64,000 bases of DNA from JAJVHZ01 sp041395385 (lineage in GTDB: Bacteria; Pseudomonadota; Gammaproteobacteria; JAJPIJ01), in the NCBI GenBank assembly GCA_041395385.1, contig JAWLAN010000020.1:39383-103382 (forward strand), in the 5' to 3' direction. This document shows positions 8,274 to 16,542 of the stretch, piece after piece. Made by a program: the position numbers and the translations under genes. The number at the start of each line of letters is the position of its first letter. The stretch's first letter is position 1. The notes under the pieces are model-generated. The model made no database searches. It was not told the DNA's origin and worked only from the letters and a program-made list of their open reading frames with translations.

Positions 8274-9598
8274 GTTATGAGGTGATAGCGCTGCTGATGT
8301 TCTCCTCGATGATGCTCATGCTGCTCACGGGGCAGCGGGTCTTCGGGGCCATAGGCTTCGTGGGAGCCGCCGCCGCGCTACTGCTCTGGGGCGAGGGCAC
8401 CCGGGGCATCGGAATGGCATTCGATGCGAGCTTCAAGCTGCTCAACTGGTATCCGCTGCTCACCCTGCCCATTTTCATCTTCATGGGGTACATGTTCTCG
8501 GAGTCGGGGATCGCGAGCGATCTGTACAGGATGTTCCACGTCTGGTCCGGGGGATTGCGCGGCGGCCTCGCGGTCGGGACCATCGGGCTGATGGTGGTCA
8601 TATCCGCCATGAACGGACTGAGCGTGGCTGGAATGGCAATCGGCGCGACCATCGCGTTGCCGGAGATGCTGAAGCGCGGCTACGACAAACGCATGATCAC
8701 CGGCGTCATCCAGGCCGGCAGTTCGCTCGGCATACTCATCCCGCCGAGTGTGGTTCTGGTGCTCTACGGCATGATCGCCCGGCAGCCGGTCGGCCAGTTG
8801 TGGCTGGCCGGCGTTTTTCCCGGGCTGCTTCTGGCAGCTCTGTTCATCGCCTATATCGTCATTCGCTGCAGGCTCCAGCCGAGGCTGGGCCCGCCGCTGC
8901 CTGCGGATGAGCGGAACGTCGGTTGGGGCGAGAAGCTACGCTTGCTGCGCGCCGGGATCTGGCCTCTGGTCATCTTCGTGATGATGACCGGCCTCTTCCT
9001 CAAGGGCGTCACCAGCCTGGTCGAGAGCTCGGCGGTGGGGGCGGCAGTGACGACCTTGGTGGCGCTGGTCAAGGGACGGATCAACAAGGTGATGATGGAG
9101 GAGGTGATACGCCAGACGCTCAGCGTGAGCTGCATGTTCATGTGGATCATCCTCGCGGCGCTCTGTTTCGGGGCGGTGTTCGATGGGCTGGGGGCGGTGA
9201 ACGCCATCAAATGGCTCTTCATCGAGCGCTGGGAGCTCAACCCCTGGATGATCATCATCATGATGCAGCTGTCCTACATCCTGATGGGCATGTTCCTGGA
9301 CGATACGGCGATGCTGGTGATCGTTGCGCCCCTCTATGTGCCGCTGGTGATCGCACTGGGTTTCAATCCCATCTGGTACGGCGTGCTGTACACCATCACC
9401 TGTCAGATGGCGTATATGACGCCGCCATTCGGCTACAACTTGTTCCTGATGCGTGCGATGGCACCCAAGGAGATAACGCTTACGGACATTTATGGCTCGA
9501 TCGTGCCGTTCGTGCTGATTATGGCCTTTGGCCTTGCCATCATCATGGCATTCCCGCAGATCGCCATGTGGCTGCCGGATTGGTATTACGGCCGATAA
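8270..9598 (+). CDS. TRAP transporter large permease (DctM family)
   Basis: A 442-residue multi-spanning membrane protein of the DctM/ion-transporter superfamily. About twelve hydrophobic segments are visible. Family landmarks include the gene-start overlap with DctQ, GSSLGILIPPSVVLVLYG, and the C-terminal GMFLDDTAMLVIVAPLYVP and YMTPPFGYNLFLMR. It is the transport channel. With the small permease and the binding protein 201 bases downstream it makes a complete TRAP system, likely importing an organic acid or the substrate of the neighbouring dehydrogenase pathway. Confidence 0.94.
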   Translation: MSYEVIALLMFSSMMLMLLTGQRVFGAIGFVGAAAALLLWGEGTRGIGMAFDASFKLLNWYPLLTLPIFIFMGYMFSESGIASDLYRMFHVWSGGLRGGLAVGTIGLMVVISAMNGLSVAGMAIGATIALPEMLKRGYDKRMITGVIQAGSSLGILIPPSVVLVLYGMIARQPVGQLWLAGVFPGLLLAALFIAYIVIRCRLQPRLGPPLPADERNVGWGEKLRLLRAGIWPLVIFVMMTGLFLKGVTSLVESSAVGAAVTTLVALVKGRINKVMMEEVIRQTLSVSCMFMWIILAALCFGAVFDGLGAVNAIKWLFIERWELNPWMIIIMMQLSYILMGMFLDDTAMLVIVAPLYVPLVIALGFNPIWYGVLYTITCQMAYMTPPFGYNLFLMRAMAPKEITLTDIYGSIVPFVLIMAFGLAIIMAFPQIAMWLPDWYYGR

Positions 9599-9799
9599 GG
9601 CACGCGGTCGCGGCGTTCGATCCCTGCCTTGTCCGGGGAACGGTTCGTCGAGGGCTCGCGTGGAAATGCAATGAGGCTTCCGCGAGGACCGCGCAGTATC
9701 GCAGTTCCGAGAGGATCTCCAACAACGGAGCAGACGTGAGAGGGAGGTTGATTCGCAGTAAGACGAAAGTTCAATCCACGACGTAGGGAGAAGACCGAA

Positions 9800-10858
9800 A
9801 TGACCAAACGACGCGAATTTCTCAAGAAGGCGGGGGCGGCGACAGCCGTGGCGGTGGGCGCGACGACCGTAGCGGCGCCGTATGTGCACGCCCAGTCCAA
9901 GACCGCGATCAAATGGCGCCTGCAGACCTATGCCGGACCTGCGCTGGCCGAGCACGTGGTCAAGCCGTCGATCGACGCCTTCAACAAGGCGGCGAACGGC
10001 GAGATGGTGATCGAGCTGTACAACGCCGACCAGTTGGTGCCGCACGGCGAGCTGTTCCGCGCCTTGCAGGACGGCACCGTGGACGCCGCCCAGAGCGACG
10101 ACGATTCCATCGCCGCTCCCGTCGACGTCGCCATCTTCGGCGCCTACTTCCCGTTTGCCTCACGCTATTCGCTGGACGTGCCGGCGCTGTGGCATTGGTA
10201 CGGCCTGAAGGAGATCTGGGAAGAGGCCTACAAGGAGGTACAAGGCGTCACCTGGCTCAGCACCGGTTCCTGGGATCCGTGCAACGTCGGGAGCACGAAA
10301 CCGGTCCGCAGCCTGGAGGATCTCAAGGGGCTGCGCCTCTACACCTTCCCGACGGGCGGCCAGTTCCTCAGCCGCTTCGGCGTGGTGCCGGTCACGCTTC
10401 CGTACTCCGACGTCGAGGTGGCGATCCAGACCGGCGAGCTGGACGGCGTGTGCTGGTGCGGCATCACCGAGATGTACACGGTCGGCTGGGCGAACGTGCT
10501 GAAGTACTACCTCACCAACAACGTCTCTGGCGCGTGGGCCGGCTCCTACTTCGCGAACACCGAGCGCTGGAACGCGCTTCCCGAGCATCTCAAGGCCCTG
10601 TTCCACCTCTGCATGGACAACTCGCACTACTACCGCCAGCACTGGTACTGGTGGGGCGAGGCGCACTACCGCACGACCGGCGGCAAGCTCGAGCTCACCT
10701 CCATCCCGCAGGAGGAGTGGGGGAAGGTCGAGGCCGAGGCCCTGAAGTTCTGGGACGAGATCGCCGCGAAAAGCCCCAGGAGCGCCAAGGTCGTGGAGAT
10801 CCTGAAGAAGTACTCGGAGACGATGAAGAAGGCCGGGCCTCCGTACCGTTACGCCTGA
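9800..10858 (+). CDS. TRAP transporter substrate-binding protein
   Basis: A 352-residue periplasmic DctP-type binding protein. The N-terminus KRREFLKKAG followed by a hydrophobic stretch and PYVHAQ is a twin-arginine-type signal, with cleavage likely after VHA. The mature part has the family pattern (KWRLQTYAGPA, LQDGTVDAAQSD, EDLKGLRLYTFPTGG, LDGVCWCGITEMYTVGW) and is rich in Trp and Tyr near the ligand site. AGGGAG lies well placed before the ATG. This branch is commonly labelled for mannitol or chloroaromatic compounds, but ligand names in the family are unreliable. Confidence 0.92.
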   Translation: MTKRREFLKKAGAATAVAVGATTVAAPYVHAQSKTAIKWRLQTYAGPALAEHVVKPSIDAFNKAANGEMVIELYNADQLVPHGELFRALQDGTVDAAQSDDDSIAAPVDVAIFGAYFPFASRYSLDVPALWHWYGLKEIWEEAYKEVQGVTWLSTGSWDPCNVGSTKPVRSLEDLKGLRLYTFPTGGQFLSRFGVVPVTLPYSDVEVAIQTGELDGVCWCGITEMYTVGWANVLKYYLTNNVSGAWAGSYFANTERWNALPEHLKALFHLCMDNSHYYRQHWYWWGEAHYRTTGGKLELTSIPQEEWGKVEAEALKFWDEIAAKSPRSAKVVEILKKYSETMKKAGPPYRYA

Positions 10859-10884
10859 GCCGGACGTACGGCCGTCGCCGGGAA

Positions 10885-10909
10885 GCGGCAGGGGGGAGCC
10901 TCCTGCCGC
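10885..10909 (+). terminator. Hairpin after the TRAP operon
   Basis: GCGGCAGG and CCTGCCGC form an 8-base stem around a 9-base loop, 27 bases after the binding-protein stop and before a convergent gene. There is no clear T-run, so it may be a weak or Rho-assisted end. Confidence 0.4.
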
Positions 10910-10972
10910 CCCGGTTATCCGGACGCGGTGTCGGGGATCACTGCGAGGGCGGTCCTGCCGTGCGCCGGCCGT

Positions 10973-11653
10973 TCAGCCTCCTCTTCGCTCGATGTGGCTG
11001 ACCTTTTCCGGCTGGGGCAGGCGATAGAAGCAGTACAGCTCGTCGTAGAGCCGCGCTGTGTCGTTCGAGCAGCCGTGATAATTCGCCCGCAGGTACCGGC
11101 AGTACTTGCCGGCATAGCGGTTGGCGTCGAGGTATCGCTGCGCGATCGTCCCGTCCATGCCGGGGCGCAGCGTCGTCGCCTCGAACAGGCAGTGATGGAT
11201 GCGGTCTGCCGGGACCGAGTCATCGAACGCGCTCAGTCGGCTCAGCACCAGGAATTTGTCCACCTCGGCCTGCAACTCCAGCTCGAACGGCGTGGTCTGC
11301 CGCGAGGCCATTGCGCGCGTGACGATGTAGAGAAAGTGGCTGACGCCTTCCAGCGCCATGCACAGGTCGTTCAGGTCTAGGGCCGGTTGGGCTCCGGTCT
11401 CCGCGGCGGCCAGCCGCCCGAGCAGGTTGGCGTCGAGGTAGACGCTCAGATCCAGCGCATCACCTTCAGAGCGCACGAACACGCTTTCGCCGATCGCGCG
11501 CTCCGGCTCCCCGAGCATCGCATGCGCCCATGTCGCGTCGGTCGTGACGAATTCCGCGACGTCCATGCAGTGCGGGAGCCCGTACAACCCCTGCAGCGCG
11601 CGTTGCATGGCGCGCAGCGGCTCGAGCCGCTGCGCATCGCCCGACGCCGTCAT
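10973..11653 (-). CDS. Conserved-looking hypothetical protein, second gene of a pair
   Basis: A 226-residue soluble protein that I do not recognise. It has no signal peptide or membrane segment, and a mostly helical, charged composition with a Tyr- and Cys-rich C-terminal third (around GKYCRYLRANYHGC and YDELYCFYRLP). The start ATG at 11653 overlaps the stop of the upstream gene (ATGA), which fixes the start and indicates translational coupling. Codon use is normal for the window. Its partner is also of unknown function. The pair is convergent with the TRAP operon and lies downstream of groEL in the same direction. Confidence 0.85.
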   Translation of the reverse strand: MTASGDAQRLEPLRAMQRALQGLYGLPHCMDVAEFVTTDATWAHAMLGEPERAIGESVFVRSEGDALDLSVYLDANLLGRLAAAETGAQPALDLNDLCMALEGVSHFLYIVTRAMASRQTTPFELELQAEVDKFLVLSRLSAFDDSVPADRIHHCLFEATTLRPGMDGTIAQRYLDANRYAGKYCRYLRANYHGCSNDTARLYDELYCFYRLPQPEKVSHIERRGG

Positions 11654-12285
11654 TGCGGAAGTCCGTCCCCCGGCGCCCATATCGGCTGCAGCCCCTGGTC
11701 CAAGAGCCGCCGCTGGGCGCGTCGGCTGCCGGTCTTCAGCCACAGCTCGTAGGTGCGCATCAGGTCGGCCTTCGAGTTCAGGTGCGCCCGCTCGCTGACC
11801 TCGTTCAGAACGTCGACGAAGCGCTGGAACTTCTCGGAGAGCTCCTCGAACACCGGCGAGAGCGCGCGTCCCCCCGCCCACCGCGAGAGATTGTCGGCGA
11901 GATAGCCGTAGGCGCTGCCGCCCATGGCGACGTAGTAGTTCACGTCGACCGTCTTGCGCTGCAGGCTGTCGCTGAAAACGCCGCTGATGAACAGGGCGAC
12001 ATCGGCGAGCCGGCGCAGCATCAGGTTGCGCTGCTCGGTGTTGGAGGCGGCCAGGGCGTCGCCGTACATCTCGGCGAGAGGCTTGAGCGTCTTGCCTTCC
12101 TCGGTGTGCTCGTAAAGCCTATCGGAATGGGTGAACGAGGTAAGGAGATTGAGCACGTAGCAGGTCGTGTCAGCACTCGCCTTCAGATGCTGATTGCCGA
12201 TCGCGTGCGTGAGCTCGTCGTGGAAGTATTCGCGCACGTCCATGTGGCTGATGAGCGGTCGACGAGGGTCGTGTGGACTCGACAT
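11650..12285 (-). CDS. Conserved-looking hypothetical protein, first gene of a pair
   Basis: A 211-residue soluble protein without recognised domains. It appears almost entirely alpha-helical, with heptad-like stretches (VFEELSEKFQRFVDVLNEVSERAH) and a hydrophobic segment LADVALFISGVFS that is too polar around it for a membrane span. The N-terminal YFHDELTHAIGNQ and the central VDVNYYVAMGGSAYGYLADNLSRW look like conserved cores. A GGAG-like site is visible before the ATG. It is translationally coupled to the following gene, so the two products probably work together. No function can be proposed from sequence alone. Confidence 0.85.
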   Translation of the reverse strand: MSSPHDPRRPLISHMDVREYFHDELTHAIGNQHLKASADTTCYVLNLLTSFTHSDRLYEHTEEGKTLKPLAEMYGDALAASNTEQRNLMLRRLADVALFISGVFSDSLQRKTVDVNYYVAMGGSAYGYLADNLSRWAGGRALSPVFEELSEKFQRFVDVLNEVSERAHLNSKADLMRTYELWLKTGSRRAQRRLLDQGLQPIWAPGDGLPQ

Positions 12286-12479
12286 GATGAGCCTCCGATC
12301 TGGCCGGGACTGCGGGCAATATCAGTCGATACAACTTTCGTGCCCATCGTGCGGCCGCGGCGAACGGCCGAACTTGATCAGCGGCTTGCGGATCGCCGGG
12401 CCGGACGCCGGTGCGCACCCTGCACGAAAACTTAGCAGAACGCGTCCGGGCGCGGCAATATCGCGCCAGTTGCGGGCGC

Positions 12480-12509
12480 AAAAAAACCCCGCCGGAGCGG
12501 CGGGGTTTT
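12480..12509 (-). terminator. Intrinsic terminator of groESL
   Basis: A 12-base stem (12483-12494 with 12498-12509, core CCCCGCCG/CGGCGGGG) around a GAG loop. On the minus strand it is followed by a run of seven T (the A-run at 12480-12486). It lies 27 bases past the groEL stop. Confidence 0.92.
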
Positions 12510-12536
12510 CGTACTGCATCCGGTTGCGCCGGACCT

Positions 12537-14165
12537 TTACATCATGTCTTCCATCCCGCCGTGCGGCATGGCGGGGGCCTTCTCCTCCTTCGGCAGCTCC
12601 GCGACCATGGCCTCGGTGGTGAGGATGAGGCTCGCGACCGAGGCCGCGTTCTGCAGGGCGGAACGCGTCACCTTCGTCGGGTCGATGATGCCCATCTGAA
12701 CCAGGTCACCGTACTCGCCGTTGGCGGCGTTGTAGCCGAACGCGCCCTTGCCCTCGGCAACACGCGCCACGACTACCGACGACTCCTCGCCGGCATTGCG
12801 GACGATTTGCCGCAGCGGCTCCTCCATGGACCGCACCAGGATGTCGATGCCGACCTGCTGGTCGTGATTGGTGCCCTTGAGCCTGCGGACCGCGTCCTGG
12901 GCCCGGATGAGCGCGACACCGCCGCCCGGGACGATGCCTTCCTCGACCGCGGCGCGGGTCGAATGCAGCGCGTCCTCCACGCGCGCCTTCTTCTCCTTCA
13001 TCTCCACCTCGGTGGCCGCGCCGACCTTGATGACCGCCACGCCGCCGGCGAGCTTCGCGACCCGCTCCTGCAGCTTCTCACGATCGTAATCCGAGGTCGT
13101 GTCCTCGATCTGCTTGCGGATCTGACCGATGCGGCCCTCGATGTCGGCCTTCTTGCCGGCGCCATCGATGATGGTCGTGTTCTCCTTGTCGACCACCACG
13201 CGCTTGGCCTTGCCGAGGTCCTCCAGGCCCGCCTTCTCGAGCGTGAGACCGACCTCCTCGGAGATGACGGTGCCGCCGGTCAGGACGGCGATGTCCTTGA
13301 GCATGGCCTTGCGGCGATCGCCGAAGCCCGGCGCCTTCACCGCGCATGCCTTCAGGATGCCGCGCATGTTATTGACCACCAGCGTCGCCAGCGCCTCGCC
13401 CTCGACCTCCTCGGCGATGATCAGCAACGGCTTGCCGGCCTTGGCCACGCCCTCCAGCACGGGCAGGACGTCGCGAATGCTGGAGATCTTCTTGTCGTAC
13501 AGCAGGATGAGCGGGCTCTCCAGCTCGACGTTCATGCTCTGCTGATTGTTGATGAAGTAGGGCGAGAGATAGCCGCGGTCGAACTGCATGCCCTCGACGA
13601 CGTCCAGCTCGTTGGCGAGCCCGCTGCCGTCCTCCACGGTGATGACGCCCTCCTTGCCGACCTTGTCCATCGCATCGGCGATGATCTTGCCGATCTCCTC
13701 GTCACCGTTGGCCGAGATGGTGCCGACCTGGGCGATCTCCTTGCTGCCCTTGCAGGGCTTGGAGAAGCTCTTCAGCTCCGCGACGGCGGCGTGGACCGCC
13801 TTGTCGATACCGCGCTTCAGATCCATAGGATTGGCGCCCGCCGCCACCGACTTCATGCCCTCGCGGACGATCGCCTGGGCGAGCACGGTGGCGGTGGTGG
13901 TGCCGTCGCCGGCCACGTCGGAGGTCTTGGAGGCGACCTCCTTGAGCATCTGGGCGCCCATGTTCTCGAACTTGTCCTTCAGCTCGATCTCCTTGGCGAC
14001 GGAGACGCCGTCCTTGGTGACCGTGGGGGCGCCGAAGCTGCGCTCCAGGACCACGTTGCGGCCCTTTGGACCGAGCGTCTGCTTGACGGCATTGGCGAGT
14101 ATGTTGACGCCGGTGACCAGGCGGTGGCGGGCGTCGTCGCTGAATCTCACTTCTTTTGCTGCCAT
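12537..14165 (-). CDS. groEL: Chaperonin GroEL (Hsp60)
   Basis: The 542-residue large chaperonin subunit, at normal bacterial length. The ATP-binding motifs TLGPKGRNV and AGDGTTTATVLA, the apical-domain motifs and the C-terminal tail ending GGMEDMM are all intact. It forms the double seven-membered ring that folds cytosolic proteins with GroES. GGAGGAGAAG precedes the start. The gene lies 55 bases after groES and is followed by a strong terminator, so groES-groEL is a two-gene heat-shock operon governed by the CIRCE element upstream. Confidence 0.99.
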   Translation of the reverse strand: MAAKEVRFSDDARHRLVTGVNILANAVKQTLGPKGRNVVLERSFGAPTVTKDGVSVAKEIELKDKFENMGAQMLKEVASKTSDVAGDGTTTATVLAQAIVREGMKSVAAGANPMDLKRGIDKAVHAAVAELKSFSKPCKGSKEIAQVGTISANGDEEIGKIIADAMDKVGKEGVITVEDGSGLANELDVVEGMQFDRGYLSPYFINNQQSMNVELESPLILLYDKKISSIRDVLPVLEGVAKAGKPLLIIAEEVEGEALATLVVNNMRGILKACAVKAPGFGDRRKAMLKDIAVLTGGTVISEEVGLTLEKAGLEDLGKAKRVVVDKENTTIIDGAGKKADIEGRIGQIRKQIEDTTSDYDREKLQERVAKLAGGVAVIKVGAATEVEMKEKKARVEDALHSTRAAVEEGIVPGGGVALIRAQDAVRRLKGTNHDQQVGIDILVRSMEEPLRQIVRNAGEESSVVVARVAEGKGAFGYNAANGEYGDLVQMGIIDPTKVTRSALQNAASVASLILTTEAMVAELPKEEKAPAMPHGGMEDMM

Positions 14166-14220
14166 GTCTACTTCTCCTCCGAATTCAATCGATGTTGGTC
14201 GTGGACGGGAAATACGGCGG

Positions 14221-14508
14221 TCACTCGAGCACCGCCATGACGTCGTCTTCGCGCATCACCAGATACTCGGTGCCGTCGAGCTTGACCTCCGTCCCGGAAT
14301 ACTTGCCGAACAGAATCTTGTCGCCCGCCTTGACGGCTACCGCGCGCACCTGCCCGTTGTCGAGGACCTTGCCGTTGCCGATGGCCACGACCTCGCCCTG
14401 GATCGGTTTTTCCTTGGCGTTGTCAGGGATGATGATCCCGCCTGCCGACTTGGTGTCCTCCTCCAGCCGCCGCACCAGGATGCGATCATGTAATGGCTTG
14501 ATTTTCAT
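14221..14508 (-). CDS. groES: Co-chaperonin GroES (Hsp10)
   Basis: The 95-residue co-chaperonin subunit. MKIKPLHDRILVRRLEE, the mobile loop KSAGGIIIPDNAKEKP, the roof region and the C-terminal YLVMREDDVMAVLE are all as expected. It caps GroEL as a heptamer. GGAG lies about 11 bases before the start. It is first in the operon, immediately downstream of the CIRCE operator and promoter at 14557-14614. Confidence 0.99.
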   Translation of the reverse strand: MKIKPLHDRILVRRLEEDTKSAGGIIIPDNAKEKPIQGEVVAIGNGKVLDNGQVRAVAVKAGDKILFGKYSGTEVKLDGTEYLVMREDDVMAVLE

Positions 14509-14556
14509 GCACTTAACTCCATTGTCGATGTTGACGGATGCGACCCGGGAGCACGA

Positions 14557-14583
14557 TTAGCACTCACCGGATGAGAGTGCTGG
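14557..14583 (-). promoter_or_regulatory. CIRCE operator (HrcA binding site) of groESL
   Basis: TTAGCACTC-N9-GAGTGCTGG on the plus strand matches the CIRCE consensus TTAGCACTC-N9-GAGTGCTAA except for the last two bases. It lies 49 bases before the groES start and just downstream of the predicted -10, where bound HrcA would block transcription. The hrcA gene is not in this window. Confidence 0.93.
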
Positions 14584-14585
14584 TA

Positions 14586-14614
14586 ATGATAGAAGGGCCA
14601 TTTTCGCCGAACAA
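14586..14614 (-). promoter_or_regulatory. Sigma-70-type promoter of groESL
   Basis: Reading the minus strand, TTGTTC (14614-14609) and TATCAT (14591-14586) are separated by 17 bases. The predicted start of transcription falls inside the CIRCE element, the standard arrangement for HrcA control. Confidence 0.75.
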
Positions 14615-14800
14615 GGCGGGCCCACGCGCATTGAAGCGGGTCTCGGTGGGCACGTGGCGCGCCCTCCAGCCAGTCCTCGGGAGGCGGGCAGGGGCGTGGG
14701 CGCCGGTAGGTACGTGTTTTGGCCTGCGCGCAAGCATCCGTCCGGGCGTCGTAATCCGGCGCGGGAACGGGACGAAGGAATCGCGCGCCGAGGCTGGCGC

Positions 14801-16387
14801 CTAATTGGCCGAGGCGAAATCGAAGACGGTGTACCGATTACGGCCGCCCTGCTTGGCCCGGTACATGGCCTCGTCGGCGCGAACGATCAGGGTGTCGGCA
14901 TCCTGTCCGTGATCCGGGAAATAGCTGATGCCCATGCTAGCGCTGGGACGGATCTCCAGCGCGTTGATCCGCACCGGCTCGGCCAGTACGCGCAGCATGC
15001 GGCGGGCGACCTGCTCGACCTCGCTGCGATCACTGACGGAGTCCACGCAAATGAGGAACTCGTCGCCGCCGAAGCGCGCCACGATGTCATTGCTCCGGGC
15101 ACAATTCTGCAGCCGTTCGGCGATGACCTGCAGGAAACGGTCGCCGATCTCGTGGCCATGGTTGTCGTTGATGGCCTTGAACAGGTCGAGGTCCGCGTAG
15201 AGCACGCCGACCCCGGCACCGGCGCCACCCGCGGACTGGAGCTGCCTGCCGAGCCGATCCCTGAACACGCGGCGATTGGCCAGGCCGGTCAGCGGGTCGG
15301 AGTTGGCCAGGCGGAGCAATTCGGACTGCAGTTGCCGCCGCTCCGCATTCTCGCGCTCGAGTTCGCGGCGCTGCATCAGGTGATCGCGCAGCAGGCGCGA
15401 GATGCCGCTGAACTCGGTGTTGGACGCCTCGAGCCGGACGAGCGCCTGCTCGTCACCGGCCTCGAGGCTGCGCGAGAGGGCCCGCAACGGGCTTTCCACC
15501 CATCGCGTCAGGGCGAGCCTCAGCAGGACGAGCATGATCGTGCACATCACGGCGTAGGCCATCAGCTGCTGCCTTAACTGCGAGTGCCAGATGGATGTCG
15601 CGAGGGAGGTTCCATAGACCTCGAGTCTCGCCACCGGCTTGCCATTCCATCCCGGCAGGGTCAGGTCCAGACGCAACCGCCCGCGCACCGCGTCGCGCGC
15701 CTCAGGCCGATCAGTCGCCGCCGCGGCCGGTGCCAGTACCACCCGCGAGTCCGCCGATTCCCCGATGCTTCCCAGGTGGCTGGCGTCCCAGCGCCTGGCG
15801 GCCACGAGGTAGCCGCGGGCTTCGGTCACTCGCGCGCTGTCCGCGCTGGGCTGGATCGGCGCAGTGCGGACCTCCAGCAGCCCGACGGGCGAGTTGGCGT
15901 AGAAATGCGCGAATGGCTGGCGGCGGAGGAGTTCCCGGAATTCGTCCGCCGTCAGGGGCGGCGGCAGCGGCTTCTCCGCGCCGTTCGCCACGTCGGTGCC
16001 ATAGACCAGCGCGAGCTGCGGGTCGAAGATCCATGCGGCATAGGCGTTGGCCGGGGGCAGCGCCGCATCGATGTTGATGGCGGCCCAGTCGCGGTCGCCG
16101 CTGCCCACGAAGCTCACCATTTCGTCCCAGTAGGAATAGTCGGAGCTGAAGGCGGCGAGCGTGGCGCTGTGCAGGGCGAGCAGGCGGTCGAACTGGCCGC
16201 GGAACTCCTGGTCCCGGGCGGACTGCACGGCGGCGATCTGCCGCTCTTGAAGCAGATGCAGGCCGAACAGCCCGAGGATGGACAGCGCGGCAATGGCCGC
16301 GAGCAGCAGCAGCAGGCGCGTGTGTATGGTGTTCGCCGGGGACTTCATCCCTATGCCGTATTGGTGACCAATGGTCTGAATCGGCAT
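14801..16387 (-). CDS. Membrane diguanylate cyclase with CHASE4-like sensor
   Basis: A 528-residue protein. It has an N-terminal membrane segment (about 25-45), a periplasmic sensor of about 200 residues with CHASE4-like features (SDYSYWDEMVSFV, WIFDPQLALVYG), a second membrane segment near MAYAVMCTIMLVLLRLAL, a HAMP-like linker and a GGDEF domain. The active-site motif GGDEF (about 439-443) is intact and is preceded by the inhibitory-site motif RSND at the canonical distance, so it should make c-di-GMP with product feedback. An alternative ATG at 16348 would remove 13 residues and place a palindrome (16360-16372) in front of the gene; neither start has a good ribosome site. Confidence 0.9.
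   Translation of the reverse strand: MPIQTIGHQYGIGMKSPANTIHTRLLLLLAAIAALSILGLFGLHLLQERQIAAVQSARDQEFRGQFDRLLALHSATLAAFSSDYSYWDEMVSFVGSGDRDWAAINIDAALPPANAYAAWIFDPQLALVYGTDVANGAEKPLPPPLTADEFRELLRRQPFAHFYANSPVGLLEVRTAPIQPSADSARVTEARGYLVAARRWDASHLGSIGESADSRVVLAPAAAATDRPEARDAVRGRLRLDLTLPGWNGKPVARLEVYGTSLATSIWHSQLRQQLMAYAVMCTIMLVLLRLALTRWVESPLRALSRSLEAGDEQALVRLEASNTEFSGISRLLRDHLMQRRELERENAERRQLQSELLRLANSDPLTGLANRRVFRDRLGRQLQSAGGAGAGVGVLYADLDLFKAINDNHGHEIGDRFLQVIAERLQNCARSNDIVARFGGDEFLICVDSVSDRSEVEQVARRMLRVLAEPVRINALEIRPSASMGISYFPDHGQDADTLIVRADEAMYRAKQGGRNRYTVFDFASAN
16360..16372. promoter_or_regulatory. Perfect palindrome near the cyclase start, candidate operator
   Basis: ATTGGT-G-ACCAAT is perfectly symmetrical. 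It lies inside the first codons of the cyclase if the long start is used, or 12 bases upstream if the ATG at 16348 is the true start. It is also 170 bases before divergent fabA. It does not fit the spacing of the FadR site I know (TGGT-N3-ACCA). Confidence 0.35.
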
Positions 16388-16542
16388 TTATAGGCAGAAA
16401 ATGGGCCAACTTCGCGTGGCGCACCCCGCGCCGTATGGGCCGCGCGCCTCGCGAGTATGGGGTGCCGGTCGGGACCGGGCTCGCCCCACGCGCCAATCTC
16501 GAGGTTGCCTTCGAAAGGGTGCTCCCGTAGGCTTGCGGCCCC

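Noticed and set aside
12411..14240. 609-codon open frame on the plus strand opposite groEL
   Set aside because: It is antisense to a perfect groEL, is rich in His, Arg, Asp and Leu from reversed codons, and has no family similarity.
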